Shown piece after piece: positions 9,004-18,056 of a DNA stretch of 64,000 bases. Both the position numbers and the translations under genes were made by a program. Source of the stretch: Planctomycetota bacterium (GTDB lineage: Bacteria > Planctomycetota > UBA8108 > JACQVS01); the NCBI GenBank assembly GCA_028280485.1, contig JANQLS010000002.1, forward strand, positions 1-64,000, read 5' to 3'. The notes beneath the pieces are model-generated. The model was not told the origin of the DNA. It worked only from the letters and a program-made list of their open reading frames with translations, and made no database searches. Positions within the stretch are counted from its first letter, which is position 1. Each line of letters begins with the position of its first letter.

Positions 9004-10530
9004 ATGCGTCTCTATTTAATCATCTTATCTGTATTTACATTTTCACCTTGGGGATGGAGCCAGGAGTCTCCTCGATCCAATATCTTGTTCCTCGCTGTCG
9101 ATGACATGAAGGATTGGATCGAATGTTTGGGGGGATACGAGGGAAAAGTTTATACGCCGAATATCGATCGATTAGCCAAGCGGGGGATGCTCTTTACCAA
9201 TGCCCATTGTGTTTCTCCGAAATGTGCCCCTTCGAGGGCTTCCTTGTTGACTGGGCTTCGACCTTCTACAACGGGTTTATACGACAATGGTCACTGGTGG
9301 ATGCCTAACTTACCCGGCGTTGTCACTCTGCCCCAACATTTCAGAAATCAAAATTATCGTGTGGTGGGAGCAGGGAAAATATTTCATCACACGGCTGGGA
9401 ACCATCCTCCCAACCAATGGGATGCGTTTTTCCGATTGAAGTTTCTTGAAGATCCTTGGTTTCGTGGGGTCAAGCTCAATTATCCGTGGTCGAAGCCGAC
9501 TCCAAAGCCTAAAGGTTTCCCCTTTAGTGGAGTGAAGGGGCTCGGTCATGAGAATGATTGGGGCGTCTTAAATATATCTGATGAGAAGTATGATGATGCT
9601 CTCACCGTTGATTACGTTATCCGGTTTTTGGAAACTTATAAGCCCAAAAATGTGAAACCCTTCTTCTTGGCTTGTGGCTTGTTTCGACCTCATTTGCCTT
9701 GGTACGTTCCCCAAAAATATTTCGATCAATACCCCCTCGAAGAAATAGTATTGCCGAAAGTCCTGAAGAGTGATCTCGATGATATTCCTAAAGCAGGTTT
9801 AAGATTTGCAAAAGACCGTAGGTATGAATTTGAGATCATCAAAAAAGCGGATAAATGGAAGGAAGCCATCCGAGCTTACCTCGCGAGCATCACTTGCGCG
9901 GATGATCGATTGGGCCAAGTTTTAACAGCATTAGATAAAAGCGGGTATGCTGAAAACACGATCATCGTTCTGTGGTCCGATCACGGTTGGCACTTGGGAG
10001 AGAAGGAGCATTGGCATAAATCTACATTGTGGGAAGAAGCTACTCGCGTCCCTTTGATTATTAGCGTTCCGGGTTTCAAGCCTGGGGTTTGCCAGCGTCC
10101 GGTTAGTTTACTCGACTTGTATCCCACTCTTTTAGAGCTAACTAAAACCCTTGAGAGGAGTGATGCGGAGAAGCCAACTTTCGATGGCGAGTCTTTAGTT
10201 CCCCTCCTAAAGAATCCCCAAGCCGAGTGGAATCGACCGGTGGTGATTGAATTTAGAAGAGGTAATGCCGCAGTAAGGTCGGAACAGTACCGATATATTC
10301 GTTATGAGGATGGCGGGGAAGAGCTCTACGACCATCAGCAGGATCCCCATGAGTGGCATAATTTAGCTTCGAGTGAGCGACATCAGGAAATTAAGAAAAA
10401 GTTAAAATTAAAGCTTCCAAAGAAATGGGCGAAATCAGCCCTCACGAAGCGAGCCTTCGAATTCGATCCTCATACCTTTACCTGGAAAAACAAGAAAACG
10501 GGTGAAGTTACCGTGGGGAAAGAAAATTAA
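9004..10530 (+). CDS. Sulfatase, iduronate-2-sulfatase-like (CAPSR)
   Basis: A 508-residue exported sulfatase: signal peptide 1-19 ending at WSQ, metal block LFLAVDDMKD, canonical CAPSR (C74) plus ASLLTGLRPSTTG, FRPHLPWYVPQKYF, and WSDHGWHLGEKEHWHKS. It is the same broad iduronate-2-sulfatase-like class as the previous gene, but the two differ substantially along their length, so they are not recent duplicates. The C-terminal tail (about 485-508) extends beyond the fold with a lysine-rich stretch. It follows the previous gene after 106 bases and precedes the next by 24, consistent with one transcript. Confidence 0.93.
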   Translation: MRLYLIILSVFTFSPWGWSQESPRSNILFLAVDDMKDWIECLGGYEGKVYTPNIDRLAKRGMLFTNAHCVSPKCAPSRASLLTGLRPSTTGLYDNGHWWMPNLPGVVTLPQHFRNQNYRVVGAGKIFHHTAGNHPPNQWDAFFRLKFLEDPWFRGVKLNYPWSKPTPKPKGFPFSGVKGLGHENDWGVLNISDEKYDDALTVDYVIRFLETYKPKNVKPFFLACGLFRPHLPWYVPQKYFDQYPLEEIVLPKVLKSDLDDIPKAGLRFAKDRRYEFEIIKKADKWKEAIRAYLASITCADDRLGQVLTALDKSGYAENTIIVLWSDHGWHLGEKEHWHKSTLWEEATRVPLIISVPGFKPGVCQRPVSLLDLYPTLLELTKTLERSDAEKPTFDGESLVPLLKNPQAEWNRPVVIEFRRGNAAVRSEQYRYIRYEDGGEELYDHQQDPHEWHNLASSERHQEIKKKLKLKLPKKWAKSALTKRAFEFDPHTFTWKNKKTGEVTVGKEN

Positions 10531-10554
10531 CTCTTGTTCTTAAATTGAAACAAA

Positions 10555-12003
10555 ATGATTCCATCGATTTATAAAAATCAGCTTTTTACGAGAAGGTATC
10601 TTCTCTTCAGTTTGGGAATATTTTTTCTCAGTGCGATGCGATTAGAGGCAACTGAAGATCAAAAGACAAACGTCGTCCTTATTCTCATCGACGACTTAGG
10701 TTGGAAGGATCTCGGTTGCTATGGAAGTACTTATTATAAAACTCCCAATATTGATCGTTTGGCTCGCGAGGGTATGAGGTTTACGGATGGTTATGCTGCT
10801 TGCAATGTCTGTTCGCCGACTCGTGCTGCCATCATGACGGGAAAGTATCCGGCTCGATTACTGTTAACTCAATGGCTACCATCGGGTAGATGGAATTCAA
10901 AGAAAAACAAAATGCGGGAGGGACGCTATATCTCCAACCTACCGCTGGAAGAAATCACCATCGCCGAAGCTCTACGAGAGACGGGATACCAAACGGCTTT
11001 CATGGGCAAATGGCATCTGGGAACCGAGACCTATTACTATCCTGAACACCAAGGATTTGATGTCAATGTTGCCGGACGAGATTACGGTGCACCCGGAAAT
11101 TACTTCTATCCGTTTAAAGGAAGTTGGAAAATTCCAACCACAGGAAAAATCCTTCATAAGGCGACCCCATTAAAGGGGAAGAAGGGGGATTATTTGGTGG
11201 ATCGACTCGCAGATGAAGCCTCAAGCTATATTCGAAAACATGCGAAAGAACCATTCTTCTTAATGCTTTCCCACTACGCCGTTCACACTCCTCTTCAGGG
11301 GAAGCCGGAAAAGATGAAAGCCTACCAAAAGGTAACTAAAAGCAAGAGGCAGGGGAAACCGGCTTACGCTGCGATGGTCGAGAGTGTCGATGATAGCGTG
11401 GGGAAGGTCATGAAAACTCTCAGTGAGCTTAAAATTGATGATCGTACCTTGATCATTTTCACCAGTGATAATGGAGGATTCGCTCGGGCAACGGATCATT
11501 CGCCTCTCAGGGCGAACAAGGGGTCGAATTACGAGGGAGGAATTCGCGTTCCCTTCATCATTAAATGGCCTGGAAGAACTCGACCGGGTAGTCTTTCGAA
11601 AGAACCGGTGATCAGTACGGATTTTTATCCAACGATATTAGAGGTTGCTGGGCAAAAACTTCGCCCCTACCAGCATCTCGACGGTAAAAGCCTCGTTCCC
11701 ATCCTTACGGGTCAACCCACCTTCAGTCGTGAAGCCCTGTACTGGCATTACCCTCATTATAATCAACACCCTCAAAGTTTTCCCTCGGGAGTGATTCGAG
11801 CGGGGAAATGGAAGATGATCGAAGCCTATGAAACGGGGGAACTTTCACTTTATAATTTATCCGAAGATATTGGGGAGAAGAATAATCTCGCCACTCAATA
11901 CCCCGAGAAACTCGCAGAACTCTACGCTAATTTAACCGCGTGGAGAAATGAAGTGGGGGCTGACCCGATGAGATCCAATCCTGAATATGAAGGCCAGAAG
12001 TGA
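10555..12003 (+). CDS. Arylsulfatase A-like sulfatase (CSPTR)
   Basis: A 482-residue arylsulfatase-type enzyme. The N-terminal hydrophobic segment (about 14-28) is preceded by Arg-Arg and acts as signal. LILIDDLGWKDLGCYG is the metal site; CSPTR (C86) has Thr at the fourth position, a common accepted variant, followed by AAIMTGKYPARL. GKWHLG and SDNGG are typical of arylsulfatase A/choline-sulfatase-like members, distinct from the two iduronate-type sulfatases upstream. The stop codon overlaps the next start as TGATG, implying translational coupling. Confidence 0.93.
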   Translation: MIPSIYKNQLFTRRYLLFSLGIFFLSAMRLEATEDQKTNVVLILIDDLGWKDLGCYGSTYYKTPNIDRLAREGMRFTDGYAACNVCSPTRAAIMTGKYPARLLLTQWLPSGRWNSKKNKMREGRYISNLPLEEITIAEALRETGYQTAFMGKWHLGTETYYYPEHQGFDVNVAGRDYGAPGNYFYPFKGSWKIPTTGKILHKATPLKGKKGDYLVDRLADEASSYIRKHAKEPFFLMLSHYAVHTPLQGKPEKMKAYQKVTKSKRQGKPAYAAMVESVDDSVGKVMKTLSELKIDDRTLIIFTSDNGGFARATDHSPLRANKGSNYEGGIRVPFIIKWPGRTRPGSLSKEPVISTDFYPTILEVAGQKLRPYQHLDGKSLVPILTGQPTFSREALYWHYPHYNQHPQSFPSGVIRAGKWKMIEAYETGELSLYNLSEDIGEKNNLATQYPEKLAELYANLTAWRNEVGADPMRSNPEYEGQK

Positions 12004-13475
12004 TGAATAAATGGTTTATCGCAATTGTCCTGATTGCGTTGTTTCAAGGGGAGGGTCGAATACAGGCAAGCCGTCCTAATATCCTATTGATCGTGTCTGA
12101 AGACAACGGTCCTGAGTTGAGTTGTTATGGTGAACCGTATGTAAAAACCCCAGTTCTCGATCATCTCGCTCAGGAGGGCGTTCGGTTTAATAGAGCTTAT
12201 GTTGCTCAAGCAGGGTGCAGCCAATCTCGCGCTGCGTTGATGACGGGGCTCTTCCCGCATCAAAATGGTCAAATCGGGTTAGCGACATGGAAGTTCAGTT
12301 TATATCGAGAAGATACACCGAATCTCGTTCGAAGCCTAAAAAGTGCGGGGTATAGAACGGGGATCATCGGGAAGCTTCATATTCGGCCCAAATCCGCATT
12401 CCCGTTCGATTTTAAAAAGGTAACGAGTTCGAATTTCGCTAGAAAGAATTTGAAGGAGTACGCGAAGGAAGCAAAACGCTTCATCGGTAAGAGTGAATCA
12501 GACTTGCCCTTTTTCTTGAGTGTAAATTATCCGGATGCTCACCGCCCCTTCATCAAACAAATTCAGGGCTTACCTAAAAAAGTGCTGACTGCTCAAGAGG
12601 TAAAATCCCTACGATACTTCGGTCTCGACACTCCTCAATTACGGGCTGAAACTGCTGATTATTACAATTGTATGCAGCGTTTGGATGCCTTGATAGGTGA
12701 CTTGTTAGAAGTTCTGGAGAGATCTGGCAAAGCAAAAAATACTCTAGTGATTTATATCGGTGATCACGGGGCTGATCTCCTTCGAGGAAAAAGAACTTCC
12801 TATGAAGGAGGGATTCGCATTCCATTCATCGTTCGCTGGCCGGGGAGAATTAAAGGAAATTGGGTTTCCCACGACTTGGTTTCGACTCTCGATATCTTAC
12901 CTACTCTGTTAACAGTCGCTCAGGCTAAGCCCATTGAGAACCTACCCGGGAGATCCTTACTTCCCTTGTTGCGAGGTGAGAAGGTCGAGTGGCGAAAGTA
13001 TCTCTTCACAGAGTTTCATTTGCATTCAGCTCATAACTTCTACCCTCAGCGTACGGTTCGGAATGACCGATACAAGTTCATCCAAAATCTGATGCCGGAT
13101 GAACTGAATCCAGGGTACGACTTTACCATGAATCGTTTTTTCGCAGAGCTTCAATCTGCTGTTGACCAAGCACCAGAGTCCATTCGGCGTGCCTACGCTA
13201 GGATGAGAAAGCCACCCCAATATGAGCTGTATGATTTGAAAATCGATCCTTACGAGTTTAATAATTTAGCTGGCGAAGAATCCCACAAACAAAAATTTTT
13301 GGAATTAAAAAACCAACTTCAAGAATGGCGAATTCGAACTGAGGATCCATTGCTCGATCCAAAGAATTTGAAGCACCTAAAGGCTGAAATCGATGCCTGT
13401 ATGGAAGCTGGAAAGCCAAGTAAAGAAAAGCTAAAATTGAGTTACTCCGATTACTTCTTTAAAAAACAGCCGTAG
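12003..13475 (+). CDS. Sulfatase, heparan N-sulfatase (SGSH)-like, with CSQSR motif
   Basis: About 490 residues starting at ATG 12003 (GTG 12000 is an in-frame alternative), with a signal peptide ending near IQAS. The sequence SEDNGPELSCYG carries the metal site; it has Glu-Asp where most members have Asp-Asp. The active-site motif is CSQSR (C72) with Gln at the usual Pro position, followed by AALMTGLFPHQNGQIGL. The HQNG block and GKLHIRP resemble N-sulfoglucosamine sulfohydrolase-like members. Whether the Gln variant is still converted to formylglycine cannot be decided from sequence. It is tightly coupled to the preceding sulfatase. Confidence 0.9.
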   Translation: MNKWFIAIVLIALFQGEGRIQASRPNILLIVSEDNGPELSCYGEPYVKTPVLDHLAQEGVRFNRAYVAQAGCSQSRAALMTGLFPHQNGQIGLATWKFSLYREDTPNLVRSLKSAGYRTGIIGKLHIRPKSAFPFDFKKVTSSNFARKNLKEYAKEAKRFIGKSESDLPFFLSVNYPDAHRPFIKQIQGLPKKVLTAQEVKSLRYFGLDTPQLRAETADYYNCMQRLDALIGDLLEVLERSGKAKNTLVIYIGDHGADLLRGKRTSYEGGIRIPFIVRWPGRIKGNWVSHDLVSTLDILPTLLTVAQAKPIENLPGRSLLPLLRGEKVEWRKYLFTEFHLHSAHNFYPQRTVRNDRYKFIQNLMPDELNPGYDFTMNRFFAELQSAVDQAPESIRRAYARMRKPPQYELYDLKIDPYEFNNLAGEESHKQKFLELKNQLQEWRIRTEDPLLDPKNLKHLKAEIDACMEAGKPSKEKLKLSYSDYFFKKQP

Positions 13476-13546
13476 CTGATTGCGTTAAAAATTATCTGAG
13501 TAGTACCTAAAAGAAAATAGCTCTTAAAACTCTCAACTGATCAACT

Positions 13547-15742
13547 ATGAAATCTATTACTGGAATGAACTCCATGTTGCGAATTGGCACACCCGTCCTT
13601 AAGAACCTGGTTCTTATTTTCACTCTCTGTTTCAGCTCACAACTGATAGCAATCACCAAAGAGATTTTAGTTAACAACAGTTCACCAGCCAAAACGATAG
13701 AAGCAGACCTCATCATTTACGGAGGGACTTCCTCTGGAGTCATCGCAGCTGTTCAGGCTAGGAAGATGGGAAAGACCGTTATCATTGTGGGGCCTGACCG
13801 CCACCTCGGAGGACTTTCGAGCGGGGGACTCGGATTTACTGATACTGGTAATAAAGCGGTTATCGGAGGTTTATCTCGTGACTTCTACCATCGCATTTGG
13901 AAGAAGTACCAAGATCCTAAATCTTGGCGATGGCAGAAGAGAACTGAATACGGCAACAAAGGTCAGGGGACTCCAGCTATCGATGGAGAGAACCGAACGA
14001 TGTGGATTTTTGAGCCCCACGTCGCTGAAGAAGTGTTCGAAGACTATATCAAAGAATTCAAAATTCCTACTTATCGAGATGAATGGCTTAACCGTAAGTC
14101 GGGAGTGAAGAGGAAGGGAGCTAGGATCACGAGTATCACCATGCTCTCGGGGAAAACGTTTTCGGGAAAGATGTTCATCGATGCTACCTATGAAGGGGAT
14201 TTGATGGCGGCGGTAGGCGTTGATTATCACGTGGGGCGCGAAGCCAATTCAGTCTACAGTGAAAACTGGAATGGAGTTCAGACCGGAGTTCTTCACCACA
14301 GACATCACTTCGGGGTGTTGAAGAAAAAAATTAGTCCTTACGTTATTCCCGATGATCCCAATTCGGGAGTCTTGCCTCGAATCAGTACTAAGCACCCTGG
14401 TAAATACGGCTCGGGAGATAAGCGAGTTCAAGCTTATTGTTATCGTTATTGTGCGACGACGCATCCGGAGAATCGGGTACCTTTTCCGAAGCCTGAGGGA
14501 TACGATCCCAAACAGTATGAGTTACTGGTTCGGATCTACGAAGCCGGTTGGAAAGAAACGTTTTATAAGTTCGATCCCATCCCAAATCGAAAAACGGATA
14601 CCAACAATCACGGTCCTTTCAGTACCGACAACATCGGGATGAATTACGATTATCCTGAGGCGAGTTATGAGCGTCGGAAAGAAATCTTGGAAGAGCATCG
14701 TCGATATCAGCAAGGATGGCTTTATTTTGTTTCAAATGATCCTCGAGTTCCACTCAAGGTTCGCGAAAGAATGAGTCAATGGGGATTGGCTAAAGATGAG
14801 TTTGTAGATAACGGAAATTGGCCTCACCAAATTTACGTTCGAGAAGCACGCCGAATGGTTGGTAAATTTGTTATGACCGAAAACGAATTAACGAAGCGAA
14901 AACCGACTCCCGATCCCATTGGAATGGGAAGCTATACAATAGATTCCCACAACGTACAACGGTATATCACTCCTCAGGGATATGTTCAAAATGAGGGTGA
15001 CATCGGAGTTCGGATCTCTCCCTATCAAATTGCCTACGGGTCATTAGTCCCCAAGAAGGCTCAGTGTGAAAATCTCATGGTGAGTATTTGTGTGAGCAGT
15101 TCGCATATCGCATTTGGAAGTATTCGCATGGAGCCGGTTTTTATGATCTTAGGTCAAAGTGCGGCGACGGGTGCGGTGATGGCGATCGAAGGAAAGCTTG
15201 CAGTGCAAGATGTTTCTTATTCTCAACTCAGTAAAAGATTGCTTCAGGATGGTCAGATCCTTGAGCATGCCTCTTCGAAAGCCAAGCCAACGAAAAAGGG
15301 ATCCGGGAAGTTTATCCATCCTCAATCACTGCCCGGAATCGTGGTGGATGACGATGAAGCAAAATTGACGGGGGAGTGGGTGACTTCAAGTTCCACCCCG
15401 GGTTATATCGGTTCCGGTTATCGCCACGACGGGGCCGCCAAAGATGGGAGAGCTAAGGCACAATTTGAAGTCAAGATTCCAAAGTCTGGGAGATATGAAG
15501 TTTTAATTTCGTGGACACCTCACTCCAATCGATCATCGAAAGTGAAGGTTGAGGTCAGCAGTCTTGACGGAAAAAAAGAAATTGTCATCGACCAACGCCA
15601 AGCCCCCAGTGAAAAGGGATCGTTGAGATCGCTTGGAGTCTTCAACTTTAAAGATCAACAATCGGCGACTGTAGTTATTACAAACAACGATTCGGATGGG
15701 TATGTGATTATCGATGCTGTTCAGTGGTTAGAAAAGAAATAA
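13547..15742 (+). CDS. FAD-dependent oxidoreductase with golvesin-like C-terminal domain
   Basis: A 731-residue exported protein. After an N-terminal hydrophobic segment (about 18-35), DLIIYGGTSSGVIAAVQARK (53-72) is a Rossmann FAD-binding motif, and HLGGLSSGGLG follows, as in the FAD_oxidored family common in PVC glycan loci. The C-terminus from about 595 (VVDDDEAKLTGEW) to the end is a separate beta domain with SGRYEVLISWTPHSNRS and YVIIDAVQWL, matching golvesin/xanthan-lyase-type domains that may bind glycan. The oxidised substrate is unknown; a sugar or sugar derivative is an inference. It is last in the sulfatase run, 71 bases after the SGSH-like gene. Confidence 0.88.
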   Translation: MKSITGMNSMLRIGTPVLKNLVLIFTLCFSSQLIAITKEILVNNSSPAKTIEADLIIYGGTSSGVIAAVQARKMGKTVIIVGPDRHLGGLSSGGLGFTDTGNKAVIGGLSRDFYHRIWKKYQDPKSWRWQKRTEYGNKGQGTPAIDGENRTMWIFEPHVAEEVFEDYIKEFKIPTYRDEWLNRKSGVKRKGARITSITMLSGKTFSGKMFIDATYEGDLMAAVGVDYHVGREANSVYSENWNGVQTGVLHHRHHFGVLKKKISPYVIPDDPNSGVLPRISTKHPGKYGSGDKRVQAYCYRYCATTHPENRVPFPKPEGYDPKQYELLVRIYEAGWKETFYKFDPIPNRKTDTNNHGPFSTDNIGMNYDYPEASYERRKEILEEHRRYQQGWLYFVSNDPRVPLKVRERMSQWGLAKDEFVDNGNWPHQIYVREARRMVGKFVMTENELTKRKPTPDPIGMGSYTIDSHNVQRYITPQGYVQNEGDIGVRISPYQIAYGSLVPKKAQCENLMVSICVSSSHIAFGSIRMEPVFMILGQSAATGAVMAIEGKLAVQDVSYSQLSKRLLQDGQILEHASSKAKPTKKGSGKFIHPQSLPGIVVDDDEAKLTGEWVTSSSTPGYIGSGYRHDGAAKDGRAKAQFEVKIPKSGRYEVLISWTPHSNRSSKVKVEVSSLDGKKEIVIDQRQAPSEKGSLRSLGVFNFKDQQSATVVITNNDSDGYVIIDAVQWLEKK

Positions 15743-15856
15743 TATTTTAGCTAAATTCTTCGGATCTCAGATGACTACCTGATGTTGTTTCATCCAAATT
15801 GGGGTGAATTCGGTGTTCTAATTAAAAATTGAAATTTTTGCAGTTATGGTTATCGA

Positions 15857-16312
15857 ATGAAAATTTGCTCATTTTTTTCGATGCGTTTATTTCCACTCGT
15901 TATTTTTCTTCTCTTGCCCGGTTGTGCGGGTGTTTACTATAGGATAGAGGCGTTACTTCTTTATGATGTTTCTGAAGAGACAAAATTGATTGCTGGGGCG
16001 GTGCTTTCATTGCTCAATGTCGTTTATTTAGTTTCGAATAAGACACCCAAGTTTTTACATACAGTTCATATCGTGCCTTTGTTGCTGGGGTTGCAGTACG
16101 TTTTAGTTCAAGATCCCGGGGGGCATGGAGCAGTGGGAGCGGCTTTCTATATTTTGATTGGGATCTTTGGATTCTCCGCTTTGGCCCTTTTACTTGGATT
16201 TTTACTCTTTAAAAATCGAGGAAAGAAACACCAAGGAATTCTGGTTCTAAACATCATTTTTTCCTTGTGGATGGCCGTACCACTCCTGATGCAGTTTGGT
16301 GGGAATTTATAA
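15857..16312 (+). CDS. Hypothetical integral membrane protein
   Basis: 151 residues with about four or five hydrophobic helices (roughly 8-24, 37-57, 67-84, 92-113 and 126-147). The first ends with LLPGC, which resembles a lipobox, but the many later helices make an integral protein more likely than a lipoprotein. No family is recognised. It converges with the small gene at 16318-16737 with five bases between them. Confidence 0.7.
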   Translation: MKICSFFSMRLFPLVIFLLLPGCAGVYYRIEALLLYDVSEETKLIAGAVLSLLNVVYLVSNKTPKFLHTVHIVPLLLGLQYVLVQDPGGHGAVGAAFYILIGIFGFSALALLLGFLLFKNRGKKHQGILVLNIIFSLWMAVPLLMQFGGNL

Positions 16313-16317
16313 AGAGT

Positions 16318-16737
16318 TTATTCTCTGTGTTCAACAGCCCAAACCTTGAGGGGTTTAGATTCGGTAGGAAGAGAGTCCATTTTATTGTCTTCGAAATTGG
16401 TTTCTTCGAGTTCTTCCCATGGAATATAAGTTTCCGCGTTGAGCCAAGTTTGAAGAATGATACTTAGGGATTCGACTAATTCTATCGAACAACCAAAAGG
16501 GAGTGAGTTTTTAGTATAGGGTGTAGTGGCTAACTTCAAGTTCAGAGCTTGTTCATCGAACCAGATATAAGAAGAATACACGGTGTTCACTGGAACTTTT
16601 TGAGCCCTTATAGAAACGGCTTTTTCAAAGAATTGAATCCAAGATTCGAGGGAAATGTTTTCCAGGCTATCCGAGGAAAAAGACCAAATCTCAAATTCAT
16701 TTTCTGCGGAAAGCTCAGTTAACCAATTCTCAAACAT
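16318..16737 (-). CDS. Hypothetical cytoplasmic protein
   Basis: 139 residues, acidic, with no signal peptide or transmembrane helix; rich in Trp, Glu and Ser. No motif or family is recognised. Its upstream region on the minus strand is the first tandem block of the GTTACC repeat (16755-16820), so those repeats lie in its promoter area. Length and composition look like a real gene, but there is no functional clue. Confidence 0.6.
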   Translation of the reverse strand: MFENWLTELSAENEFEIWSFSSDSLENISLESWIQFFEKAVSIRAQKVPVNTVYSSYIWFDEQALNLKLATTPYTKNSLPFGCSIELVESLSIILQTWLNAETYIPWEELEETNFEDNKMDSLPTESKPLKVWAVEHRE

Positions 16738-16754
16738 AAGATTTTAAACGGGGA

Positions 16755-17125
16755 TCAGAAAGCCGTTGAAAGCCGCTACCTCAGAAAGCCGTTACCTAGA
16801 AAACCGTTACCTGGTAAAGCATCAAGAGGATTGAGTGAACGATAATGAGCAATCCTCAGAAACAAAGTTTTACATTAATCAATATTTGTAAGCCGGTTCT
16901 TTGTTAAACCTGTTTTCAATTCACTGAGTTCATTCTGGTCAAAAATGAGCTCAGGGGCAAAGTTTTCTTTCCGATTTCATATTCTTGTAAACCCATCTTT
17001 CCCAATTCCCTTACCAGGTAACGTTAAAGGATCGATTTCCCGTTACTAGGTAACGGAATTGGCGGGAATTGGGTTACCAGGTAACGGCAAAATCCATTAC
17101 CAGGCGACGGATTTAGCTCACTTTA
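16755..17125. repeat. GTTACC palindrome cluster 1
   Basis: This 571-base gene-free interval (16738-17308) holds a tandem of about 16 bases (AAAGCCGTTACCTAG type, 16755-16820) and then, at about 17008-17125, several copies of TTACCWGGTAA with flanking CG, some perfect (GGTTACCAGGTAACGG) and some decayed. Between these subclusters are two TTGTAA motifs, at 16887 and 16985. The same layout recurs at 17711-17930 on the other side of the cold-shock gene. No ORF in it is convincing. Confidence 0.75.
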
Positions 17126-17237
17126 CCCGGCAAGGTTAAGGGGTTCTTTGACTCTAATGAGATATTTCTTTGAAAGATCAATATTTATGGCCCATTTTCA
17201 TCTAAAGGTCGTTAGAATCTCTCTTTTTCGCGGCTTC

Positions 17238-17285
17238 ACGGCCATTTTGTTTAGCCGTAATATTTTTTTTAACTGCGTTGCAGTT
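17238..17285 (+). promoter_or_regulatory. Two hairpins in the cold-shock gene leader
   Basis: ACGGC...GCCGT (17238-17258) is followed by eight T residues, a short terminator-like hairpin. Immediately after comes AACTGC-GTT-GCAGTT (17271-17285). Together they lie 24-70 bases upstream of the GTG start, ahead of the ribosome binding site. Cold-shock genes are often controlled through their leaders; control here is an inference. Confidence 0.45.
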
Positions 17286-17308
17286 CATTTATTGAGAGGA
17301 ATAGTCAA

Positions 17309-17506
17309 GTGCCAGAAGGCAATATTAAAAGACTCACCGATAAGGGCTTTGGATTCATCGATAACGGTACCGAAAACGATTTGTTTTTCCATTCATCAAA
17401 TCTTGATGGGGTTAGTTTTGATGAACTTGAAGAAGGACAACGCGTTTCCTATACCGATGGGCATGGACCCAAAGGGCCACGAGCTGAAAATGTCAAACCC
17501 ATTTGA
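17309..17506 (+). CDS. Cold-shock domain protein (CspA family)
   Basis: A 65-residue single cold-shock domain, the usual family length. KGFGFID is the RNP1 motif and DLFFHSS the RNP2 motif. The start is GTG 17309, supported by GAGAGGA about 8 bases upstream. Such proteins bind single-stranded RNA or DNA and melt RNA structure in the cytoplasm. It stands alone, with a strong terminator at 17586-17628, and is flanked on both sides by the GTTACC palindrome clusters. Two hairpins in the leader suggest post-transcriptional or attenuation control. Confidence 0.93.
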   Translation: MPEGNIKRLTDKGFGFIDNGTENDLFFHSSNLDGVSFDELEEGQRVSYTDGHGPKGPRAENVKPI

Positions 17507-17585
17507 CAGTTATCGGTGAAACAAAGATATCTATCACGGAGAATCGAGCGCTGATTTAAGTAGATTTATTGGCATTCGAATGAGT

Positions 17586-17628
17586 AGAGATTCAGATCGC
17601 TCTAAGGTCTGGATCTCTATTTTTTTTA
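17586..17628 (+). terminator. Rho-independent terminator of the cold-shock gene
   Basis: AGAGATTCAGA pairs with TCTGGATCTCT (11 bp with one mismatch) around a short loop, followed by a run of eight T residues. It begins 80 bases after the cold-shock stop codon and reads in the same direction. Confidence 0.85.
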
Positions 17629-17710
17629 TAGACAATTAAGAACAAAGCAAAAGAACCAGATGAACGAAATTGGGCGACCTATAGAAACAAACATTTACAA
17701 AACTCCTGGT

Positions 17711-17930
17711 TTGTAAAATCAATCCTCCAAGAACTGATCTCGATCCAATGATTTTCAATTTGGACGAAAACGCACATCGCATGAAAGTGATCTTTCCACT
17801 ATCAAAATTTTGTAAACCCGCTTTTCCCGATCCCGTTACCTGGTAAGGGGGAGGGAATGGGAAAACCGTTACCTTGGGAAAACCGTTACCTGGTAACGGA
17901 ATTGGGTTACCTGGTAAGGTGGAGGGGGTC
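17711..17930. repeat. GTTACC palindrome cluster 2
   Basis: This lies in the gene-free stretch 17507-18056. TTGTAA motifs occur at 17711 and 17810, 99 bases apart (98 in cluster 1). The second is followed by CCCGCTTTTCCC and then four GTTACC units at 17821-17925, two of them within AAAACCGTTACC direct repeats and one a perfect CCGTTACCTGGTAACGG. A minus-strand 98-residue frame here (17636-17932) is Pro/Gly-rich only because it translates the repeat, and is not considered a gene. Confidence 0.75.
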
Positions 17931-18056
17931 AATTTCGGTCACAGGTATTTTGGGGGATTTACAAGGCTTTGATTATGTAAAATGAGATTTGTTCAATTCT
18001 TTTCACATGCCGTTAAGTACTTGGAGGTTTCAAAGAGTCAGGTTTAATTATTAAAA

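Noticed and set aside
16755-17930. CRISPR array
   Set aside because: Repeat units vary, spacers are not of uniform length, and no cas gene is nearby.
17636-17932. 98-residue minus-strand protein
   Set aside because: Its Pro/Gly-rich beginning is only the translation of the GTTACC repeat units; there is no signal, domain or ribosome binding site.
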